NCBI RefSeq assembly: GCF_005221285.1
Contig: NZ_CP039886.1
Span: forward strand, 620,001-684,000
Length of the DNA: 64,000 nucleotides
Direction: 5' to 3'
From: Neisseria flavescens
GTDB lineage: Bacteria > Pseudomonadota > Gammaproteobacteria > Burkholderiales > Neisseriaceae
Shown here one piece after another: positions 58,422 to 64,000 of the stretch (positions are counted from its first letter, which is position 1; each line of letters begins with the position of its first letter). The notes under the pieces are model-generated. The model was not told the origin of the DNA. It saw only the letters and a program-made list of their open reading frames with translations, and ran no database searches. The translations under genes were made by a program, and so were the position numbers.

Positions 58422-58741
58422 GATGATTTACGTGTTTCAGCTAGGTGCTTAAAAAAAAGATAACTGGCAATTATAGCACGATTCCTAAGTATTGACGGAG
58501 TAGAAGATTTAAAAAAATGAGGCAAAAGCAGTTGAGAATAGTTAATAATTAAATTTGATTGATTTTGTTGGATTATTTGCTTTTATTTATGGTTAATAAA
58601 TGTAAATGTTTTTTGAATAATGCAATGGATTCTTAATACTAATGTCAAAAAATTGTTATTAAAAACAGTGAATTAATTTTTCAGACGGCCTTTTTGGTGG
58701 GCTAAATTTTTTGATAATTGTTTGTATTTTAAATAGAAAAT

Positions 58742-58770
58742 TTGTCAAAAGTGCTACTTGTGCATACAAT
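58742..58770 (+). promoter_or_regulatory. Promoter of bfrA-bfrB
   Basis: TTGTCA (58742-58747) and TACAAT (58765-58770) are spaced 17 bp, with TGCA before the -10. It lies 74 bases before bfrA. The remainder of the 58422-58843 gap is AT-rich with a single DUS (58679-58691); I see no clear Fur box and no gene. Confidence 0.65.
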
Positions 58771-58843
58771 TACCTCATTCCATAACAACACACGAATCTT
58801 CATTTCGTGATCGTCAACTTTTCTTAAAGAAAGAGAAAGAATT

Positions 58844-59308
58844 ATGCAAGGCAACCAAGCAGTTATTGATTACATGAACGAATTATTGTCTGGTGAGTTG
58901 GCTGCTCGCGACCAATATTTTATCCACTCTCGCCTGTACTCTGAATGGGGTTACACCAAACTGTTCGAACGTTTGAATCACGAGATGGAAGAAGAAACCA
59001 CTCACGCCGAAGACTTCATCCGTCGTATCCTGATGTTGGGCGGTACGCCTAAAATGACCCGTGCCGAACTGAACATCGGTACTGACGTAATCTCTTGCCT
59101 GAAAGCAGACTTGAACACTGAATACGAAGTACGCGATGCGCTGAAAAAAGGTATCAAATTGTGCGAAGAAGCTCAAGACTATGTTACCCGTGATTTGATG
59201 GTTGCCCAACTGAAAGACACTGAAGAAGATCACGCTCACTGGTTGGAACAACAACTGCGTCTGATCGAATTGGTTGGCGAAGGCAACTACTACCAAAGCC
59301 AACTGTAA
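58844..59308 (+). CDS. bfrA: Bacterioferritin subunit A (ferroxidase type)
   Basis: A 154-residue bacterioferritin. Ferroxidase residues Glu18, Tyr25, Glu51, His54, Glu127 and His130 are visible, but position 52 is Thr instead of the haem-ligating Met. This matches the BfrA subunit described in gonococcus, which oxidises iron but cannot bind haem alone. It forms the storage shell with BfrB, encoded 29 bases downstream. A strong ribosome site (AAGAGAAAG) precedes it. Confidence 0.94.
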   Translation: MQGNQAVIDYMNELLSGELAARDQYFIHSRLYSEWGYTKLFERLNHEMEEETTHAEDFIRRILMLGGTPKMTRAELNIGTDVISCLKADLNTEYEVRDALKKGIKLCEEAQDYVTRDLMVAQLKDTEEDHAHWLEQQLRLIELVGEGNYYQSQL

Positions 59309-59337
59309 TCTAGCGTATAACATATAAGGAGCTGAAT

Positions 59338-59811
59338 ATGAAAGGCGATCGCTTAGTTATTCGCGAGCTGAACAAAAACTTAGGTTTGTTGCTGATTACC
59401 ATCAACCAATACTTCCTGCATGCCCGCATTTTGAAAAACTGGGGCTTTGAAGAATTGGGCGAACACTTCTTCAAACAGTCCATCCGCGAAATGAAATCCG
59501 CAGACGATTTGATCGAGCGTATTTTGTTCTTGGAAGGCCTGCCTAATCTGCAAGAATTGGGTAAACTGTTGATCGGTGAATCTACCGAAGAAATCATTGC
59601 CTGTGATCTGAAAAAAGAGTATGAAAAACATGATGCTTTGGTTGCAGCCATCGCTCTTGCAGAAGAGCAACAAGACTACGTCAGCCGTGATTTGTTGGAA
59701 AAACAAAAAGACATCAACGAAGAACACATCGACTGGCTCGAAACTCAGCAGGAATTGATTGGTAAAGTTGGTTTGCCAAACTACCTGCAAACAGCGGCGC
59801 AAGAGGACTAA
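59338..59811 (+). CDS. bfrB: Bacterioferritin subunit B (haem-binding type)
   Basis: A 157-residue bacterioferritin with Met52 (REMKSADD), the axial haem ligand. Its ferroxidase site is incomplete: position 18 is Leu and position 54 is Ser, in place of Glu and His. It thus complements BfrA, which has the oxidase site but no haem ligand. The two genes form one operon with AAGGAG before this ATG and a terminator after. Confidence 0.94.
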   Translation: MKGDRLVIRELNKNLGLLLITINQYFLHARILKNWGFEELGEHFFKQSIREMKSADDLIERILFLEGLPNLQELGKLLIGESTEEIIACDLKKEYEKHDALVAAIALAEEQQDYVSRDLLEKQKDINEEHIDWLETQQELIGKVGLPNYLQTAAQED

Positions 59812-59853
59812 AACACAAACCACTGCCAAATATAGCAGTCCCTGCTCCCATCG

Positions 59854-59886
59854 ACGGCATATCTTTACGGATATGCCGTTTTTTTA
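59854..59886 (+). terminator. Terminator after bfrB
   Basis: A 9-bp stem (ACGGCATAT, 59854-59862, and complement 59871-59879) followed by seven T. A DUS pair for the convergent gene follows at about 59898-59926. Confidence 0.85.
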
Positions 59887-59930
59887 TGGAAATGCTTAAA
59901 GGCCGTCTGAATGTTCAGACGGCCTTGATT

Positions 59931-61046
59931 TTATATCGCTTTCAAACGGTATAGATAAGTAGTTTCCTTGTTTCTGGCAAACGCCAAAGGATCGGATTCA
60001 TCTATTGCTTTTTTGTGTTGCGGTTTGGTTTTCAAAATATCGACTACATTGAGCGAGGCCGTCTGAAAGTATCGGTTTAGAAAGTCTTTATCGCGCAAAT
60101 GCAAGTGTTCTGCCAAGTCGGAAATAATCAGCCAGGCTTCGCCGTTTGGATTTAAGTGCTTGTGTACGCCGTTGAGGAATGCAGTCAGCATGGCATGATT
60201 GGGATCGTAAAGGGCAGTTTCAATAGCGGAGGTTGGTTTTGCCGGCAACCAAGGCGGATTGCAGACGATAAGGTCGGCGCAACTTTCGGGAAATAAATCA
60301 ATCGATTGGATGTTGACGGCTTTATTCAAGCCTAGGCGTTCGAGATTTGCTGTGGCGCAGGCAATTGCTTTGGGGTTGGTGTCTGTGGCAATGATGTCGG
60401 GTATGCCTCGTTTGGCCAAAATTGCGGCAATCACGCCTGAGCCGGTGCCGATGTCAAAGGCCGTCTGAATATTGGGAGCGAGTGGCACTTGGGCGATTAA
60501 ATCCAAATATTCGCCACGCAGTGGAGAGAATACGCCGAAAGGAACATGGATTTTTCTGTCTAGCTGCGGAATATCTATACCTTTTTTGTGCCACTCGTGC
60601 GCGCCGATAAAACCCAGTAATTGATTCAGCGGCAAAAGAAACGGTTTGTCGTTTGGTGTGTCGTAAACATCGCGAAGGGCGGCGTAGATGTCGGGTGCGC
60701 GTGCATTGTCCAGTTGAAAATTCGGTTGGATTTCAACGGCAAGCATATTGAGCAAACGGCTTTGTTGCGCCTGTTTCATACGGTGGGTGTGGAAGTCCGT
60801 CTGAATATCGGCAGGTGCGTCTTTCTTTTTTTCAGACGGCCTGCGGATACGTTTTTTCATTGCGGCCAAGACTTGCTTGGCATTGTGAAAATCGCCAGTC
60901 CAAACAGTTGCAGTTTGCGCGTGGGCATTTTTTAAAATTTCTGCTGCACCTGCTTCTTGTATGTAAACCGCCTGCTTGGGCGGTTTTTGTGTACTTTCGT
61001 TGCGCCATTCGATGTCGGAGCGGTTGGTGGGGATGGTGTGGGGCAT
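59931..61046 (-). CDS. Class I SAM-dependent methyltransferase
   Basis: A 371-residue protein. A basic N-terminal half (residues 1-170) leads to a Rossmann methyltransferase domain with SAM motif FDIGTGSGVIAAILAKRG and the catalytic NPPW motif, typical of N-methylation of amino or amide groups (PrmC/RlmG-like). Substrate unknown. The tract RRPSEKKK is encoded by an in-gene DUS near 60829, and a second DUS lies near 60460. The ATG at 61046 is preferred to a TTG four codons upstream. Confidence 0.82.
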   Translation of the reverse strand: MPHTIPTNRSDIEWRNESTQKPPKQAVYIQEAGAAEILKNAHAQTATVWTGDFHNAKQVLAAMKKRIRRPSEKKKDAPADIQTDFHTHRMKQAQQSRLLNMLAVEIQPNFQLDNARAPDIYAALRDVYDTPNDKPFLLPLNQLLGFIGAHEWHKKGIDIPQLDRKIHVPFGVFSPLRGEYLDLIAQVPLAPNIQTAFDIGTGSGVIAAILAKRGIPDIIATDTNPKAIACATANLERLGLNKAVNIQSIDLFPESCADLIVCNPPWLPAKPTSAIETALYDPNHAMLTAFLNGVHKHLNPNGEAWLIISDLAEHLHLRDKDFLNRYFQTASLNVVDILKTKPQHKKAIDESDPLAFARNKETTYLYRLKAI

Positions 61047-61196
61047 AATGTGTTTCAAATCGAGGAAATAAGGGATTAGTTTACTATATTTAGGATAGGT
61101 TCGGTTTGAGAGGGGCTTTTAATAGTCCTAATTGGACAAAGTGTATAAAAATTTTTCAAATTTTGAAATTAATACCAATATTTCGATAAAAATAGA

Positions 61197-61224
61197 TTGT
61201 CGTTTTGTCTAAAATGAGTATAAT
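61197..61224 (+). promoter_or_regulatory. Promoter upstream of leuA
   Basis: TTGTCG (61197-61202) and TATAAT (61219-61224) with a 16-bp spacer. The expected transcript starts about 40 bases before the ATG at 61273. Confidence 0.65.
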
Positions 61225-61272
61225 GCAAAACCAGAACACAATAATCTTAATCAGATTTGGACAAGGAACATC

Positions 61273-61512
61273 ATGCAATTAGACATTGACCGTTTGGTTG
61301 CCTATTTTGGTGGCGTCAACGCACTGGCCGAAGCCCTGAAACAGCACGACCCGGAAAATGCTGCGACCACAGCGGCTATCTACAAATGGCGTACACGCGG
61401 TTCCCTGCCTTTGGCTCAGTTGCAAAAATTGACCGCTTTGGCGGAAGCGCAAGGCAGACCGCTGGATTTGAATGCTTTTTTACAAAAAAACGAATCTCTG
61501 GAGAGAACAGAA
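61273..61512 (+). CDS. In-frame HTH-like domain fused upstream of leuA
   Basis: An open frame of 80 codons with its own ribosome site (AAGGA six bases before the ATG) runs into leuA without a stop. The peptide has a Cro/YdaS-like helical pattern: [20 protein letters not shown] then [20 protein letters not shown], ending [14 protein letters not shown]. It could be the N-terminal part of a 597-residue fusion protein or a leader ORF overlapping leuA initiation. It lies just after the leuA promoter. Confidence 0.6.
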
Positions 61513-63066
61513 ATGACACAGACCAACCGCGTAATTATTTTCGACACCACCATGCGCGATGGCGAGCAGTCGCCCGGTGCATCCATGACCAAAGAGGAGA
61601 AAATCCGCATTGCCCGCCAGTTGGAGAAAATGGGCGTGGATGTGATTGAGGCGGGTTTTGCCGCTGCCAGCCCGGGCGATTTCGAGTCGGTCAATGCGAT
61701 TGCCAAAATCATCACCAAATCCACAGTCTGCTCGTTGGCGCGTGCCGTTGAAAACGATGTGCGTAAGGCAGGCGAAGCCGTTTCCCCCGCTCCGAAAAAA
61801 CGCATCCATACCTTTATCGCCACCAGCCCCATCCACATGGAGCACAAACTGAAAATGAAGCCGCAGCAGGTCATCGATGCGGCGGTCAAAGCAGTGAAAA
61901 TCGCCAAAGAATACACCGACGATGTGGAATTTTCCGCCGAAGACGCCGTGCGTTCGGATTTGGACTTCCTCGCCAAAATCTTTACGGCGGTTATCGAAGC
62001 GGGCGCGACCACCATCAATATTCCCGATACCGTCGGCTACTCCATCCCTTCCGTGTGGTACGAGCGTATCAGCAACATCATCAAAAGCGTACCCAACGGC
62101 GACAAAGTAGTCTGGTCGACCCACTGCCACAACGACTTGGGTATGGCGGTTGCCAACTCGCTGGCCGCTGTTCAGGCAGGCGTGCGCCAAGTGGAATGCA
62201 CCATCAACGGTTTGGGCGAACGCGCAGGTAATGCCAGCCTTGAAGAAATCGTGATGGCGTTGAAAGTACGTCATGATTTGTTCGGCTTGGAAACCGGCAT
62301 CGACACCACGCAAATCGTGCCGGTATCCAAACTGGTGTCCACCATTACCGGCTATCCGATTCAGCCCAACAAGGCGGTGGTCGGCGCAAACGCCTTTGCA
62401 CACGAATCAGGCATCCACCAAGACGGCGTGTTGAAACACCCTGAAACCTATGAAATCATGACTGCCGAATCGGTCGGCTGGTCAACCAACCGCCTGACCT
62501 TGGGCAAACTGTCCGGCCGGAATGCTTTCAAAACCAAGCTGGCAGATTTGGGCATCGAATTGGAAAGCGAAGAGGCGTTGAATGCGGCATTTGCACGCTT
62601 TAAAGAGCTGGCGGATAAGAAACGCGAAATCTTTGATGAAGACTTGCATGCTTTGGTGTCTGATGAAATGGGCAGCCTGAACACTGAAAGCTACAAATTC
62701 ATCTCTCAAAAAATCAGTACCGAAACCGGTGAAGAGCCTCGTGCCAATATCGTGTTCAGTATTCGCGGCGAAGAAAAACACGCTACCGCTACCGGCTCCG
62801 GCCCTGTTGACGCGATCTTTAAAGCCATTGAAAGCGTGGCTCAAAGTGGCGCGACCTTGCAGATTTACTCTGTCAACGCGGTGACGCAAGGCACGGAAAG
62901 CCAAGGCGAAACTTCTGTCCGCCTGCAACGTGGCGATCGTGTGGTCAACGGTCAAGGCGCAGATACCGATGTGTTGGTGGCGACTGCCAAGGCTTATCTG
63001 TCTGCACTGAGCAAATTGGAATTTGGTCAAGCCAAGCCAAAAGCACAAGGCAGAGGCATGATTTAA
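61513..63066 (+). CDS. leuA: 2-isopropylmalate synthase
   Basis: A 517-residue enzyme from this start, the usual LeuA length, joining acetyl-CoA and 2-oxoisovalerate in leucine synthesis. Motifs: [17 protein letters not shown], the metal site [16 protein letters not shown] and the GLGERAGNA loop, then the C-terminal leucine-feedback domain. GGAGAG lies seven bases before this ATG. The frame continues upstream without a stop to 61273, so a longer HTH-LeuA fusion may also be made. A DUS terminator follows. Confidence 0.93.
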   Translation: MTQTNRVIIFDTTMRDGEQSPGASMTKEEKIRIARQLEKMGVDVIEAGFAAASPGDFESVNAIAKIITKSTVCSLARAVENDVRKAGEAVSPAPKKRIHTFIATSPIHMEHKLKMKPQQVIDAAVKAVKIAKEYTDDVEFSAEDAVRSDLDFLAKIFTAVIEAGATTINIPDTVGYSIPSVWYERISNIIKSVPNGDKVVWSTHCHNDLGMAVANSLAAVQAGVRQVECTINGLGERAGNASLEEIVMALKVRHDLFGLETGIDTTQIVPVSKLVSTITGYPIQPNKAVVGANAFAHESGIHQDGVLKHPETYEIMTAESVGWSTNRLTLGKLSGRNAFKTKLADLGIELESEEALNAAFARFKELADKKREIFDEDLHALVSDEMGSLNTESYKFISQKISTETGEEPRANIVFSIRGEEKHATATGSGPVDAIFKAIESVAQSGATLQIYSVNAVTQGTESQGETSVRLQRGDRVVNGQGADTDVLVATAKAYLSALSKLEFGQAKPKAQGRGMI

Positions 63067-63080
63067 TTTATTGAAAAGGT

Positions 63081-63126
63081 AAAGGCCGTCTGAAATCGTA
63101 GTGATGCGTTTCAGACGGCCTTTTTT
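63081..63126. terminator. DUS terminator between leuA and the I9-like lipoprotein gene
   Basis: A 15-bp inverted repeat of facing uptake sequences followed by a T-run, shared by convergent genes. Confidence 0.82.
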
Positions 63127-63148
63127 ATTTGGTCAAAAAATAGTTTGT

Positions 63149-63481
63149 TTATTGAAGTTTAAGCAGTCGGTCTTGTTCGACAGACAAAACGCCGTTTACC
63201 TTCTTGAAATAGGCAATAGCATCTTCAATATTGGTCTTGGAGGACGGATGAATAGCAATGCCGTGCAGGTTTTTGTATTCGTAAACCAAAGTTGCGCCGG
63301 AGGTTTTCACTGCTTTTAGCAATGGCGCAGAACCGATTTGGGCATCATAGAAGATAATCAGGTTGCCGGTTGTATCTTGGGCTTGATGTTGAGATGGAGT
63401 GGCAGTTGATTGAGCGGGAGTGCTTGGGCTTTGGCAGGCGCAAAGCAGGGTGGCGAGTAGGACGAATGCTAGGGTTTTCAT
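63149..63481 (-). CDS. Small lipoprotein with I9-like (subtilisin propeptide-like) domain
   Basis: A 110-residue lipoprotein; the signal ends LCAC with Cys16 as lipidation site. After a Ser/Thr/Gln linker, residues about 40-110 follow the I9 inhibitor pattern: NLIIFYDAQIG, GATLVYEYKNLHGIAIH and GVLSVEQDRLLKL. I9 domains serve as propeptide chaperones and inhibitors of subtilisin-like proteases. A free, lipid-anchored version might inhibit a surface or periplasmic serine protease; no protease gene is nearby. Confidence 0.7.
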   Translation of the reverse strand: MKTLAFVLLATLLCACQSPSTPAQSTATPSQHQAQDTTGNLIIFYDAQIGSAPLLKAVKTSGATLVYEYKNLHGIAIHPSSKTNIEDAIAYFKKVNGVLSVEQDRLLKLQ

Positions 63482-63577
63482 GGTATTAATTCAATTTGAT
63501 AAAAGACTAAGGCCGTCTGAATAATCGTAAAACGAAATCAAAGTTTCCATTTACAACTTTCAGACGGCCTTAGTTCC

Positions 63578-64000
63578 TTATGCTTCGGGCAACTCCATGG
63601 CAAGAACGGTTTGTTCTTGTTTGGCACGGAAAGCGGCCAGTTTTTCAGCCAATTCAGGGTTTTCGTTGGCCAAAAGTGAAATGGCAAACAGCGCTGCATT
63701 GGCCGCACCGGCTTCGCCAATGGCAAATGTGGCAACAGGAACGCCTTTGGGCATTTGCACAATCGAAAGCAGGGAGTCTTCGCCGCGCAGGTATTTGCTG
63801 GGTACGGGAACGCCCAATACGGGAACCGTGGTTTTGGCAGCAACCATGCCGGGCAGGTGTGCCGCGCCGCCCGCGCCCGCAATGATGGCTTTGATGCCGC
63901 GTTCGCGTGCGGTTGCGGCGTATTCAAACATCAAATCAGGCGTACGGTGTGCAGAGACGACACGCGCTTCGTATTCAACGCCGAATTCTTTGAGAAATTG
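63578..64000 (-). CDS. purE: N5-carboxyaminoimidazole ribonucleotide mutase (partial)
   Basis: The C-terminal 140 residues of PurE; the N-terminus lies beyond the window edge. The visible part has the [14 protein letters not shown] motif with the catalytic His, [15 protein letters not shown] and [17 protein letters not shown], all diagnostic. PurE moves the carboxyl group in the sixth step of purine synthesis. A DUS near 63558 marks its 3' end. Confidence 0.95.
   Translation of the reverse strand, partial: QFLKEFGVEYEARVVSAHRTPDLMFEYAATARERGIKAIIAGAGGAAHLPGMVAAKTTVPVLGVPVPSKYLRGEDSLLSIVQMPKGVPVATFAIGEAGAANAALFAISLLANENPELAEKLAAFRAKQEQTVLAMELPEA

Noticed and set aside
58422..58741. Possible small gene or Fur box in the AT-rich gap before bfrA
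   Set aside because: No open frame with a ribosome site and no recognisable 19-bp Fur palindrome; only one DUS and AT-rich sequence.
61480..62403. 307-codon open frame on the minus strand
   Set aside because: Antisense of leuA; low-complexity His/Phe/Gly-rich translation typical of shadow frames.

Overview
The window is a stretch of chromosome from a commensal Neisseria. The clearest sign is the dense scatter of the neisserial DNA uptake sequence (DUS). Nearly all copies are the AG dialect (AGGCCGTCTGAA and its complement), often as inverted pairs after genes where they can act as terminators. This dialect is known from commensals such as the N. subflava / flavescens / mucosa groups, while meningococcus and gonococcus use ATGCCGTCTGAA. 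Gene content (comL/bamD, bfrA-bfrB, folE2, a TadA with a TfoX-like N-terminus, lldD, hisZ) fits the genus. Presence of pflB-pflA fits a commensal. No prophage, insertion sequence, rRNA operon or CRISPR array is visible.

Layout. 27-833 is a very AT-rich gene of unknown function. 932-6199 is a split aryl-polyene (APE) type II fatty-acid/polyketide locus: a leftward arm (chain-length factor, acyltransferase, two acyl carrier proteins, membrane protein) and a rightward arm (hotdog dehydratase, ketoreductase, ketosynthase), without the ligase, transferase and export genes expected between them. 6293-14676 holds housekeeping genes (RDD protein, holA-lptE, pgeF, rluD and divergent bamD, hisZ-purA). 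14851-18210 is the anaerobic pflB-pflA unit behind a good FNR box. Between proS and fghA (19990-20484) lies an AT-rich gap with a cluster of DnaA boxes that resembles a replication origin. 21430-24783 has recA, aroA and a Nudix hydrolase on the minus strand. 24958-30370 runs TPR protein, lolB, ispE, three tandem tRNA-Gln genes, prs and rplY.

30467-35383 is an iron-sulphur cluster (isc) region: hscB, iscA, iscU, iscS and iscR on the minus strand, with an excellent IscR type-1 operator before iscR. Two additions interrupt it: a Fic toxin-antitoxin pair between iscS and iscU, and a frameshifted helix-hairpin-helix gene. arfA lies opposite iscA and carries a transcription terminator inside its own coding region. 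35672-50708 is mixed metabolism and envelope (lldD, dsbD, folE2, a Cys/Met PLP enzyme, fpr, an adenine/adenosine deaminase, bioB, miaA-tadA, an HpnC-like enzyme, htpX, hemF, an NlpC/P60 lipoprotein). 50752-56508 holds a phospholipase D-type lipoprotein, nlpD, surE, a cupin, a rhodanese, an AhpD-like protein and an AraC regulator. 56610-64000 has typA, bfrA-bfrB, a methyltransferase, leuA with an unusual in-frame upstream domain, a small I9-like lipoprotein and the C-terminal part of purE.

Four loci carry AT-dialect DUS (31.6, 33.6, 38.9 and 44.1 kb) in this AG-dialect background, which may mark exchange with a meningococcus-like lineage. All calls rest on reading the sequence and recall of protein families; no database search was run.
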